This document shows, piece by piece, positions 1 through 7,876 of a stretch of DNA of 64,000 nucleotides (position 1 is the first letter of the stretch; each line of letters begins with the position of its first letter). The stretch is from NCBI RefSeq assembly GCF_035984655.1, contig NZ_JAXCHT010000017.1, positions 29,802-93,801 on the forward strand, given 5' to 3'. A model generated the notes under the pieces. That model did not search any database, had not been told where the DNA came from, and saw nothing but the letters and a program-made list of their open reading frames with translations. The stretch comes from Actimicrobium sp035984655 (lineage in GTDB: Bacteria; Pseudomonadota; Gammaproteobacteria; Burkholderiales; Burkholderiaceae_D). A program made the position numbers and the translations under genes.

Positions 1-919
1 CATCGTCGGTGACGTCCTTCGCCAGCGTCCAGCCCTTGCCCTGCACCCATAGCGGATGTTCGTCGGTGAGTTTAAACGTGTCGAATTCGGTTTGCAGCTC
101 GCGGTAGCTGGGCGCGATGCGACCGAAGGTTTGGGTTACCGGCTGGGCCTTGTCGGCGTAGCTGCGCTCGTGGCGCGACAGTACCTGGTCACCCGTTGTG
201 ATCTGCTCGATGGGTACCGCGCCCTGCGGTGTTTGTACCGGCGTGCCGGCGGCAAAACTGGAACAGCCCAGGTCCAGCTTGGTCGCCTTGACCGCCTCGG
301 CCAGCTTGCCGCCGTATTTGGTTAGACGTGTCGCCAGCCTGAGCATGGTGGCGGGGCTGACATAGGTGCCGATCACCTTGCCGAGATCGTAGGGACCGCA
401 CTGGGTGGCCTTGGTGATCGCGTCGATGGCTTCCTGGCCCAGCAGTTCGCCCAGCTTTTGCAGCGTGCCTTTGGGGTCGTTGTAGAACGCCTTGCCGAGG
501 TCGATCAGGCCGGCCACCACCTCGTCCAGGTTGGTGACGAGATCGAACAGGTCGGCCACCTGACTCTTCAATCCGGCCAGCAATCCCTTGACGAATTTAT
601 AGCCGTACACGAGTCCATCTTTGACCTGGCTCCACGCGCTGCCCCAGAAGCCGGCGTCGGCGTCGCTGGCACCCTTGTTGTCGCCACTGGCCGGGTTTTT
701 CTCGCAGACGTCTTCGATGAAGCGGCAATGATTCGCCTCGGCCCACGCCTGCTTGGCGGCCTTGGTGGCAAAGCACACCGGCGGCGGGTTGCAGATTTCC
801 CAGACCACGCCGGACTGCTGGGCCCACGCCGAGAGACTTTGCGTGAGGGTCATCAGAATCAGCATGACGATCAATACGGCACGCTGCGCGTCCGTGCGGC
901 GCAGAAAAGTCACAGGCAT
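1..919 (-). CDS. Secreted Hint-domain (pretoxin-like) protein, 3' end cut by window edge
   Basis: Only the first 306 codons are in the window; the frame is still open at position 2. The N terminus is a secretion signal: basic start, hydrophobic core at about residues 14-28 and a likely cleavage after AWA (residue 33). A Cys-containing middle region follows. At Cys219 a Hint (Hedgehog/intein) module begins: CSSFAAGTPVQT, then GDQVLS, then EHPLWVQGKGW with His288. This pattern matches the N-terminal blocks of Hint domains found before toxin tips, where they self-cleave. The start ATG overlaps the end of the upstream tadE-like gene by 10 bases, so the two are probably co-translated. The C-terminal cargo, which would decide the function, lies outside the window. 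Alternatives are a self-processing adhesin or surface protein. The Hint call is fairly sure; the toxin role is inference. Confidence 0.75.
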   Translation of the reverse strand, partial: MPVTFLRRTDAQRAVLIVMLILMTLTQSLSAWAQQSGVVWEICNPPPVCFATKAAKQAWAEANHCRFIEDVCEKNPASGDNKGASDADAGFWGSAWSQVKDGLVYGYKFVKGLLAGLKSQVADLFDLVTNLDEVVAGLIDLGKAFYNDPKGTLQKLGELLGQEAIDAITKATQCGPYDLGKVIGTYVSPATMLRLATRLTKYGGKLAEAVKATKLDLGCSSFAAGTPVQTPQGAVPIEQITTGDQVLSRHERSYADKAQPVTQTFGRIAPSYRELQTEFDTFKLTDEHPLWVQGKGWTLAKDVTDD

Positions 920-1773
920 GGTGGCTCCGGCGCTGGATCGGTGGAAGGGGGCAGCTCGGGCCCGGATTCGGGCAGGTCAGTGCAGAACGCATCGCCACAG
1001 TCTGGCGGCGGCTTGCCGGGCAGCGGCGGCACGCCGGGATCAACCGGCTTGCCGCCGTTGCCCATGCCCGGCGATGACACGGTCGGTCCTTCGATGGCGT
1101 TGGATTGCATCTGCATCACCACGTGCGTGACCACCGGGATGCGCCCGCCCTGCAGCAAGGCGGTGTTAAACGCATCCTTGCCGTCGTCCATCCAGCTCAG
1201 CACCTTGCGGTACAGCGTGCCCATCATCGGCACCTGCGGCGCATAGCCCATCGTGATGCGCAGCTTGAGCAGGTTGGCGTCCTGAATGTTCTGGCCCGAA
1301 CTGGTGCGGATGTCGGCGGCCGACTTGAAGGCCTGGCCACCGTTCGGAATCACGCGCTTGCCCTTGCCTTCGCTGTTCTGCAGCGCGCTGTCGTTGAAGT
1401 CGGCATAGCTCTCTGCGGTCGGGTTGAGGATCTCGACGCGGGAATGGTTCTGCACGTCGGTCAGCGCTTTTTGAAACGACGATTCCAGCTTGGCGGTGTC
1501 GGTGCCGCCGCCGTAACTCGGGATCAGCGCCTGGGCATAGGCACGCTGGATCTTGTCAATGTCGGCGTTGCCGGTGCTGCCGGCGCGCGCGGCCATGAAG
1601 CTGGCGTGGTTGAGCTGGTTCTTGTTGAAGAAAAGCAGGCCGTATTGCAGCGAGGCCAGGCCCATCAGCGTGATGACCGGCCCGACCACGGCGAACTCGA
1701 CCATGGCCGAGCCGCGGTGTGGGCGAAACAATTTACGGGCGTAATCGGGAGTTGGTCCTGGTGTGCGTGACAT
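910..1773 (-). CDS. TadE-like pilus assembly/pseudopilin protein
   Basis: This is a 287-residue protein with a short basic leader and then the segment GSAMVEFAVVGP, followed by one hydrophobic helix to about residue 48. That is the hallmark of TadE/TadG-like minor pseudopilins, which insert in the inner membrane and are exported through Tad/Flp-type secretion. The rest is predicted periplasmic. It ends in an unusual Pro/Gly-rich tail with three cysteines (about residues 245-287). The stop overlaps the start of the Hint-domain gene by 10 bases, so the two form an operon. No other Tad genes (ATPase, TadB/C, secretin) are in view; they may lie beyond the left edge, or this may be an orphan pair. 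The domain call rests on the N-terminal motif only. Confidence 0.7.
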   Translation of the reverse strand: MSRTPGPTPDYARKLFRPHRGSAMVEFAVVGPVITLMGLASLQYGLLFFNKNQLNHASFMAARAGSTGNADIDKIQRAYAQALIPSYGGGTDTAKLESSFQKALTDVQNHSRVEILNPTAESYADFNDSALQNSEGKGKRVIPNGGQAFKSAADIRTSSGQNIQDANLLKLRITMGYAPQVPMMGTLYRKVLSWMDDGKDAFNTALLQGGRIPVVTHVVMQMQSNAIEGPTVSSPGMGNGGKPVDPGVPPLPGKPPPDCGDAFCTDLPESGPELPPSTDPAPEPPCL

Positions 1774-1944
1774 TGCCGGTCGCGTCGCACCGGCAGAGGC
1801 GGTCCTGCCGAACGATCAATTACAAAAAGGAGTCGCTATTTTGTAATCGATAGTCATGTCGCCGCGAATCAAGGTCACGCCGATGCAATATCAAGCACGT
1901 ATCGCCGCGAAAATCAGGCAAGTTGTTGTGCCACGCCCACGCGC

Positions 1945-2859
1945 TCACCCACCCAGCGCAACCCGCGCCGCAGCCAGATCCCACGCCGCCTGGCCGACCG
2001 TTTTCAGCACCGGCGTGAGCGCGGCGTCGCGGTATTCGCCCGGCAGCACCGAGGCCAGCGGTCGCACTGCGGCCCAATCGATCTGCGCCTGCAGCAGGTC
2101 GCCGGCTTCATGCCGGGCGCCGGCGAGGTCGTCGACAATAATCTGACGTGCCTGCAGCAGCGCGGGCGGCAATTCGGCCATGTCGGGCTTGAAGGCGCCG
2201 ACGCCGATGGCCAGGGTGTGGGGCGGCAGGTGTGCCGGTACGACCGGCGCGCGCGCGCTGGTCAGGGCGATGATCACGTCGGTGGCGGGTAATTGCATGT
2301 GCAGCGTGTCGCTGGCCAACGCGACGACGGCGATGTGCCGGTGGCGTTGGCGCAGCGCCGTACAGAAGGCCTCGGCGCTGGCCAGTTGGCGCGCCGCGAT
2401 CTGGAAGTGGCGCACGTCGAAGTACTCGACCAGCGCATCCACATGGGCGACCGCCTGCGCGCCGGTGCCGATGATGAGTACCGTCGCGGGTGTGCGCGGC
2501 AGCAGGCGGTCAATCCCGAGCAGGCTGACTGCGGCGGTGCGCCGGGCCGTGACGGTGGGACCATCCAGCAGTGCCAGGCGACGTCCGCTGGCGGTGTCGA
2601 ACACGATCACCTCGCCCTGAATCGCAGGCAAGCCGCGCATCGGATTATCGGGATGCACGGTGATGAGTTTGGTAACGCTGATGTCGGGCGCGGTCGCCGG
2701 CATGCATAGCAGCACGTCGCGCCCGCCAATGCCGACGACCTGGCGCTCCGGTGCGTGAATGCGGTTGGTTGCCAATTCGCCAGCGGCGACCGCGATGGCG
2801 GGCACCAGTCTGGCGTAAGGCAATGCGTGTGCGGTTTGCGCAGCGTCGAAGCGTTTCAT
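1945..2859 (-). CDS. Ornithine cyclodeaminase/mu-crystallin family ketimine reductase (Delta1-pyrroline-2-carboxylate reductase-like)
   Basis: This 304-residue protein has the ornithine cyclodeaminase/mu-crystallin layout: an N-terminal substrate domain with the GLPAIQGEV and LLDGPTVTARRTAA motifs, then a Rossmann NAD(P)-binding domain starting at VLIIGTGAQA. Members of this subfamily reduce cyclic imines such as Delta1-pyrroline-2-carboxylate and Delta1-piperideine-2-carboxylate to L-proline and L-pipecolate. Others are true ornithine cyclodeaminases or alanine dehydrogenases. It lies 31 bases downstream of the aminotransferase gene, in the same direction, at the end of the amino-acid cluster. 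That context favours an imine reductase acting on products of the neighbouring PLP enzymes. Substrate specificity cannot be read from the sequence. Confidence 0.8.
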   Translation of the reverse strand: MKRFDAAQTAHALPYARLVPAIAVAAGELATNRIHAPERQVVGIGGRDVLLCMPATAPDISVTKLITVHPDNPMRGLPAIQGEVIVFDTASGRRLALLDGPTVTARRTAAVSLLGIDRLLPRTPATVLIIGTGAQAVAHVDALVEYFDVRHFQIAARQLASAEAFCTALRQRHRHIAVVALASDTLHMQLPATDVIIALTSARAPVVPAHLPPHTLAIGVGAFKPDMAELPPALLQARQIIVDDLAGARHEAGDLLQAQIDWAAVRPLASVLPGEYRDAALTPVLKTVGQAAWDLAAARVALGG

Positions 2860-2890
2860 GTCGGCCGATCAGGACGCCGGCCGACGCCGC

Positions 2891-4084
2891 TCACAGCTTG
2901 GCCGCGATCAGTTTGCCGAGCTTGGCAACGCCTTCGCGAATGCGCTCGGGCGTGACGGTGACGAAACTCAGGCGCAGCGTGTTGTGCTGCGGGTCGTTGG
3001 CGTAAAACGGTGCGCCGGGCACGAACGCCACGTTCTGCGCGATGGCTTCGTCAAGCAGCGCCATGCTGTCGATGTGCTGCGGCAACGTGACCCAGATGAA
3101 CATGCCGCCTTCCGGTTTGGTCCAGCTTACTTCCGCCGGGAAGAATTCCGTCAGGGCCGCCAGCATCGCCGCACAGCGGTCGGCATACAGCGCGCGAATG
3201 ATGGGAATGTGTTCGGCCAGGAAGCCGTCCTTGATGACTTCGTGCACCACCATCTGGGTCAGCTGCGCGGTATGCAGATCGGTGGCCTGCTTGGCCTGCT
3301 CCAGCTTGCGCACCAGCGGTTGCGGTGCAACCACGTAACCGAGCCGGATGCCGGGCGTCAGCACTTTCGAGAACGATCCCATGTAGATCACGCCGTTCGG
3401 ATTCATGGTCAGCATTTTTGGCAGCGGCGCGCCGTTGTAGCTGAGCGAACCATACGGATCGTCTTCGATCAGCGGCAGGCCAAGCCGGGCGCAGGTGTCG
3501 ACCAGCGCGACGCGGCGTTCGAGCGACAGCGTCCGGCCGGTCGGATTCTGGAAATTCGGCAAGGCGTACAGCAACCGTGCGCCCGCGCCGACGCTGCCGA
3601 CCGCTTCCGGCAGCAGACCGGAATCGTCGGTGGGGATCGACACGAACTCCGGGCCGTACACCGAGAATGCCTGCAAGGCGCCGAGATAACTTGGCGTCTC
3701 AACCAGCACCTTGCTGCCCTCGTCGATCAAGACCTTGCCCAGCAAATCCAGCCCCTGCTGCGAGCCCGACACCATCAACACCTGTTCCGGCGAAATCGTC
3801 GCGCCATCGATCGACAGCGAATTGGCAACCCATTCGCGCAATGGCAGATAGCCATCGGTCGGACCGTACTGCAGCGCCACCTTGCCATTGTTCGACAGCA
3901 CCGTGTCGAACGCCGCTTTCATGCGTTCCACCGGGAAGGTGGCTGGCGACGGCAGGCCGCCAGCGAACGAAATGATTTCGGGACGCATCGTGATCTTCAG
4001 GATTTCGCGGATCACGGAGCTTTGCAGCTTCTGGGCGCGCTCGGCAAAATGCCACTGGATCGGGTTCGGGTTTTCGATTTTCAT
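2891..4084 (-). CDS. PLP-dependent aminotransferase, fold type I (LysN/2-aminoadipate transaminase-like)
   Basis: The 397-residue protein is a complete fold-type I aminotransferase. It shows the YGPTDGYLPLRE region, the NFQNPTG motif (about residues 177-183) and the PLP-binding lysine at about Lys240 in GSFSKVLTPGIRLGY. Unlike MocR regulators it has no N-terminal DNA-binding domain. The closest functional class by motif is the LysN/kynurenine/2-aminoadipate aminotransferase group, which has broad specificity. It sits between ridA and the ketimine reductase gene on the same strand, 107 bases after ridA. It probably transfers amino groups from amino acids whose keto or imino products are handled by the neighbours. 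The exact substrate is unknown. Confidence 0.85.
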   Translation of the reverse strand: MKIENPNPIQWHFAERAQKLQSSVIREILKITMRPEIISFAGGLPSPATFPVERMKAAFDTVLSNNGKVALQYGPTDGYLPLREWVANSLSIDGATISPEQVLMVSGSQQGLDLLGKVLIDEGSKVLVETPSYLGALQAFSVYGPEFVSIPTDDSGLLPEAVGSVGAGARLLYALPNFQNPTGRTLSLERRVALVDTCARLGLPLIEDDPYGSLSYNGAPLPKMLTMNPNGVIYMGSFSKVLTPGIRLGYVVAPQPLVRKLEQAKQATDLHTAQLTQMVVHEVIKDGFLAEHIPIIRALYADRCAAMLAALTEFFPAEVSWTKPEGGMFIWVTLPQHIDSMALLDEAIAQNVAFVPGAPFYANDPQHNTLRLSFVTVTPERIREGVAKLGKLIAAKL

Positions 4085-4191
4085 GCTGTTCTCGCAAGGT
4101 GAGGTCGGGCGGGCTTGTGGCTGCCGTCAGGGAAGAAACGGCATTGGATAAATGCCGTTTCCGGTGATGCATTTTAGTGGATCAATCCGGC

Positions 4192-4650
4192 TCAGGCGAT
4201 TTCGGCGATCATTTCGATTTCGACGCAGCCACCCAGCGGAATCTGCGCGACGCCGAAGGCTGAACGGGCATGCTTGCCCATATCGCCGAACAACTCGCCG
4301 ATCAACTCGGAGGCGCCGTTGGTGACCAGATGCTGTTCCGTGAAGTCGCCGGTGGAATTGACCAGGCTCATCAATTTGACAATGCGCTTGACCCGGGTCA
4401 GGTCGCCGCCGCAGGCTGCCTGCAACGTTGCGATCAGATCGATGGCGACCGAACGGGCCGCCAGCTTGCCTTCTTCGGTGGTGATGTTCTTGCCGAACTG
4501 ACCGACCCAGATGGCGCCGTCTTTCTTGGCGATATGGCCGGACAGGAACACCGTGTTGCCGGCCTGGGCGTACATCACGTAAGCAGCGGCGGGTGTCGCC
4601 ACGGCGGGCAATTCGATATTCAGTTCTTTGAGTTTGGCGTAGACCGACAT
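4192..4650 (-). CDS. RidA/YjgF-family enamine/imine deaminase
   Basis: A 152-residue protein of the RidA (YjgF/YER057c/UK114) family. Members hydrolyse reactive enamine or imine intermediates made by PLP dehydratases, such as 2-aminoacrylate. It has the conserved end RSAFGVAQIPLGG, whose arginine is the catalytic or binding residue in RidA proteins. I chose the ATG at 4650 because a GGAG ribosome site lies just upstream; an in-frame TTG 12 bases further upstream would overlap that site. At about 150 residues it belongs to the slightly longer RidA subgroup (typical RidA is about 130). It lies 82 bases downstream of lysE and of the threonine-dehydratase-like gene, whose imine product it would be expected to clear. 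Confidence 0.88.
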   Translation of the reverse strand: MSVYAKLKELNIELPAVATPAAAYVMYAQAGNTVFLSGHIAKKDGAIWVGQFGKNITTEEGKLAARSVAIDLIATLQAACGGDLTRVKRIVKLMSLVNSTGDFTEQHLVTNGASELIGELFGDMGKHARSAFGVAQIPLGGCVEIEMIAEIA

Positions 4651-4732
4651 GGGAAGCTCCAAAATAAGGGAAAAAGTTCAGGCCGCGATTATCTCACTGT
4701 CTGTCACTGCACCGACCGGCGATGCCGATCTT

Positions 4733-5323
4733 TCATAACCAGATCGCCGCCGCCGAATACAGCGTCAACACCACCATCACGATGCAGAACAGGCGCTGCC
4801 ATTTCGGCTGCGTCAAATAGTGGCGCAAGGCCGAGCCACCGGCCAGCCAGACGCTGACGCAGGGCAGATTGATGGCGCAAAACACCAGGCAGAACAATCC
4901 GATGGCCAGCGCCACCGGCTGCACCGTCGGCAGGAAGGCCGCGACACCGGTCACGGCCATTACCCACGCCTTCGGATTGGCGGCCTGAAACAGGGCTGCC
5001 GCAAAAAACGTCATGGGTCGCTGATCAGTCACGACGCTCTGCTTGAAAGCGATGCGGCGCAATTGCCAGGCCAGATAGATCAGGTAGCCGGAGCCGGCGA
5101 TCTTCATGCCGAGGTGCAGCGCCGGCACGGCCAGGATCAGCGCACCGACACCCAGTGCGCACACCAGCAGCATCACGCCAAAGCCGAACGTAATGCCGAG
5201 CAAATGCGGCACCGAGCGACGGAATCCGAAGCGGATGCCCGACGAGGTCAGCATGATGTTGTTCGGCCCCGGAGTAATCGACGAGACGAACGCAAACATG
5301 GCCAGCGGGATCAATGGTTCCAT
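4733..5323 (-). CDS. LysE/RhtB-family amino acid exporter
   Basis: This 196-residue membrane protein has the LysE-family signature near the N terminus (SITPGPNNIML) and about five to six hydrophobic segments, the usual family size. LysE/RhtB proteins export amino acids such as lysine, threonine or homoserine across the inner membrane. The start ATG follows the stop TGA of the upstream dehydratase gene without any gap (TGAATG), so translation is very likely coupled. The pairing with a threonine-dehydratase-like enzyme suggests control of the level of one amino acid by both breakdown and export. The substrate is not readable from sequence. Confidence 0.87.
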   Translation of the reverse strand: MEPLIPLAMFAFVSSITPGPNNIMLTSSGIRFGFRRSVPHLLGITFGFGVMLLVCALGVGALILAVPALHLGMKIAGSGYLIYLAWQLRRIAFKQSVVTDQRPMTFFAAALFQAANPKAWVMAVTGVAAFLPTVQPVALAIGLFCLVFCAINLPCVSVWLAGGSALRHYLTQPKWQRLFCIVMVVLTLYSAAAIWL

Positions 5324-6295
5324 TCAGGTGCTTCCTCCTGCGACCAGTATCGCAGCAAACTGGTCATGGTCAACATTGCCGCCGCACAGGGGCAAACCGA
5401 TTTTCTGTCCGGCGATGCGTGTTCGCAATTGCAGCGCCGCCGCCAGCGCCGCCGCGCCGGCTCCTTCGGCGACGTTGTGCGTGGCGACGAAGTACAGCCG
5501 CATTGCCGCTGCGACTTCCGTATCGGTGACCGCGACCACCTCGTCCACATGCGCGAAAATGATCTCCAGCGAGGCATCGTCGGGCACGCGGCAGGCCATG
5601 CCATCGGCGACCCTGGTGCTCACCGGCGACTCGCATTTGCGCTTTTGTTCGAAGGACAATTTATAGGCCAGCGCATGGGCCGAGACGACGCCGATGATGC
5701 GGGTCGACAAACCCAGCGCGTTGCGCGCCGCGACCGCAGCGCAGATGCCCGAGCCCTGCCCGATCGGTACGAACAGCGTCTGCAGGTCAGGCTGCGCGCG
5801 CAGCAGCTCGGTCCAGTAACTGGCCACGCCGCTGACCAGATCGCGATGGAACGACGGGATCATGTGCAGCCCGCGCTCGTCGGCCAGGCGCATGGCGTGT
5901 TCACGACTTTCCTGAAATTCCTGGCCGTGTTCGATCAGCGTGACGCCAAAGGCGCGCATCGCCGCATTTTGTTCGCGGCTGTTCCCGTGCGGGACCACGA
6001 TGGTGGCCTGCATGCCGTGTCGACGGCTGGCAAACCCGATCGACTGTCCATGATTGCCGCGTGTCGAGGTAATCACGCCGCGCACCTCGGGCAGTCGCCG
6101 TGTCAGCCCATCGAAATACACCAGTCCGCCGCGCACCTTGAAGGCCCCGGTGGGCGTGTGATTTTCATGCTTGATCCACACTTCGGCGCCGAGCGCGGCA
6201 TTGACTTGCGGCCAGGAATATTGGGGCGTGGGCGGCATGGCGCGATAAACGACGGCGGCTGCGGCGTTGAGTTCGGTGAGTGTGGGCAGGGACAT
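5324..6295 (-). CDS. Threonine/serine dehydratase-like PLP enzyme (fold type II)
   Basis: This 323-residue protein belongs to the tryptophan-synthase-beta (fold II) family. The Schiff-base lysine is Lys53 in TGAFKVRGG, followed by the STRGNHGQ substrate loop and the glycine-rich phosphate loop GQGSGICAA. There is no C-terminal ACT regulatory domain, so it resembles short catabolic threonine/serine (or 3-hydroxy amino acid) dehydratases and not biosynthetic IlvA. Such enzymes release enamine products that RidA (4192-4650) can hydrolyse. It is the first gene of the leftward cluster, is directly coupled to lysE, and is divergent from a MocR regulator 93 bases away that probably controls it. Threonine is a guess; hydroxyectoine-type dehydratases are homologous. 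Confidence 0.83.
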   Translation of the reverse strand: MSLPTLTELNAAAAVVYRAMPPTPQYSWPQVNAALGAEVWIKHENHTPTGAFKVRGGLVYFDGLTRRLPEVRGVITSTRGNHGQSIGFASRRHGMQATIVVPHGNSREQNAAMRAFGVTLIEHGQEFQESREHAMRLADERGLHMIPSFHRDLVSGVASYWTELLRAQPDLQTLFVPIGQGSGICAAVAARNALGLSTRIIGVVSAHALAYKLSFEQKRKCESPVSTRVADGMACRVPDDASLEIIFAHVDEVVAVTDTEVAAAMRLYFVATHNVAEGAGAAALAAALQLRTRIAGQKIGLPLCGGNVDHDQFAAILVAGGST

Positions 6296-6332
6296 GGAAT
6301 CTCTTTCAAAGAAGCTCTATCCTAATCGACAC

Positions 6333-6401
6333 GACCAATACAGTACCAGTACAATTCATCACTCATTCCATTCTACTGTCACGGTGCCATGACCAATACA
6401 G
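6333..6401. promoter_or_regulatory. Candidate MocR operator repeats between divergent genes
   Basis: The 93-base space between the dehydratase gene and the MocR gene holds two kinds of repeat. The hexamer CAGTAC occurs twice in tandem at 6341-6352. The 11-mer GACCAATACAG occurs at 6333-6343 and again at 6391-6401, overlapping the MocR start codon. MocR/GntR-type regulators commonly bind pairs of direct repeats next to their own gene. The repeats are seen directly; their use as an operator is inference. Confidence 0.45.
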
Positions 6402-7876
6402 CCACTTCCCGGCAACCTGCCGGCGCCGCGCTTGCGCTGGTGTCACCCACCCTGTATTCCCGCGACAGCGGAACCTCGCTGGTGGAACAGATCGTGCAGT
6501 CGGTCGCCACCCGCATCGACGACAAGCTGCTGCGCACCGGCGCGCGCATGCCATCGATTCGCCAGTTCGCCGACTTGCACAAGGTGTCGCGCTTTACGGT
6601 GGTGGAAGCCTACGACCGGCTGGTCGCGAACGGCTTTCTGGAATCGCGCCGCGGGTCCGGCTTCTATGTGCGCGAGCGCAGCGCCATCAACAGCGCCGGC
6701 ATGGCTACGCCGGCACGCAGCGCGACACCGGCGAAGCTGGATGTGGTCTGGCTGGTGCGTAATATGTTTCGCCAGCTGCCGCCCCAAAAAATGCCTGGCA
6801 GCGGGCTGCTGCCGAATGACTGGCTCGATGGCGACATGATCGCCGCGGCACTGCGCGCGGTCAGCCGCGGCAGCCAGAATCTGCTGCTGCAGTACGGCAC
6901 GCCGCAAGGCTTCTTGCCGCTGCGCCAGCAACTGCAACTGAAGCTGGCGGCACTCGACATCGCCGCCACCCCGGACCAGATCGTCACCACCTCGGGCGTG
7001 ACCCAGGCCCTCGATCTGGTGGCGCGTCATTTTCTGCAGCCGGGCGACACGGTGTTCGTCGACGATCCGGCCTGGTTCCTGATGTTCGGCGCGTTCGCGC
7101 TGATGGGCGCAAAGGTGATCGGCATCCCGCGGCTGGCCGATGGCCCCGACATCGCCCGCCTGGCCGAACTGGCGGCGCTGCACAAACCGCGCCTGTATGT
7201 GATCAACTCGGTACTGCACAATCCGACCTCGACTTCCCTGACGGCGGCCAAGGCGTTTCAGATCTTGCGGCTGGCCGAACAACATGATTTCATCATCGTC
7301 GAGGACGACATCTATTGCGACATGCATCCCGGCAGCGCCAACCGGATCGCCGCGCTCGACCAGCTGCAACGGGTGATTTACCTGGGCGGCTTTTCGAAGA
7401 CGCTGGCGGCCAATCTGCGCGTCGGTTTTATCGCCACCTCGCCCGAGCTGGCGATCCATCTGTCCGACCGCAAGATGCTGTCGACCCTGACCACCACCGA
7501 AATCGGCGAACGCATGGTGTACAAGATTCTCGCCGAAGGCCATTACCGCAAGCATGTCGACCGGCTGCGCGGCAAACTCGATGCGGTGCGTGAGCGCACC
7601 ACGCGCCAACTGGAGCGCATTGGCATGCGCGTCGACATCGCCGGCGGCGCCGGCATGTTCGTGTGGGCCGATGCCGGTTGCGATACCAACCGGCTGACCG
7701 AAGCGGCCATGCACGAAGGCTACCTGCTGGCGCCCGGCTGCCTGTTCTCGCCGCGCCAACTGCCGTCGCAACGCATGCGCATCAACGTCGCAACAATGAA
7801 TGACCCGGGCATCTGGCGCTTCCTGGAACGCACGATCCCGGCCATGGAAACCGTCACAAGAGGGAAAGAAAAATGA
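6389..7876 (+). CDS. MocR-type (GntR HTH plus aminotransferase-like domain) transcription regulator
   Basis: A 495-residue fusion typical of the MocR/PdxR family. Residues of about 25-95 form a GntR winged helix (LVEQIVQSVATRI, MPSIRQFADLHKVSRFTVVEAYDRL, GSGFYVRER), and residues of about 150-490 form a fold-type I aminotransferase-like domain. The PLP lysine is kept at Lys337 in GGFSKTLAANLRVGF, so it can bind PLP as an internal aldimine and sense an amino compound. It is divergent from the dehydratase-lysE-ridA cluster, and direct repeats lie in between. Family members such as EnuR, GabR, TauR and PdxR usually control the adjacent catabolic operon. The stop overlaps the next gene by four bases (ATGA). 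Confidence 0.9.
   Translation: MTNTATSRQPAGAALALVSPTLYSRDSGTSLVEQIVQSVATRIDDKLLRTGARMPSIRQFADLHKVSRFTVVEAYDRLVANGFLESRRGSGFYVRERSAINSAGMATPARSATPAKLDVVWLVRNMFRQLPPQKMPGSGLLPNDWLDGDMIAAALRAVSRGSQNLLLQYGTPQGFLPLRQQLQLKLAALDIAATPDQIVTTSGVTQALDLVARHFLQPGDTVFVDDPAWFLMFGAFALMGAKVIGIPRLADGPDIARLAELAALHKPRLYVINSVLHNPTSTSLTAAKAFQILRLAEQHDFIIVEDDIYCDMHPGSANRIAALDQLQRVIYLGGFSKTLAANLRVGFIATSPELAIHLSDRKMLSTLTTTEIGERMVYKILAEGHYRKHVDRLRGKLDAVRERTTRQLERIGMRVDIAGGAGMFVWADAGCDTNRLTEAAMHEGYLLAPGCLFSPRQLPSQRMRINVATMNDPGIWRFLERTIPAMETVTRGKEK

Noticed and set aside
458..1246. Plus-strand open frame over the TadE/Hint region.
   Set aside because: The minus strand encodes a signal peptide, Hint motifs and TadE motifs in overlapping genes; the plus frame has none.
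2858..4102. A 414-codon open frame antisense to the aminotransferase gene.
   Set aside because: The minus-strand frame encodes a complete PLP enzyme with all motifs; the antisense frame shows no family features.
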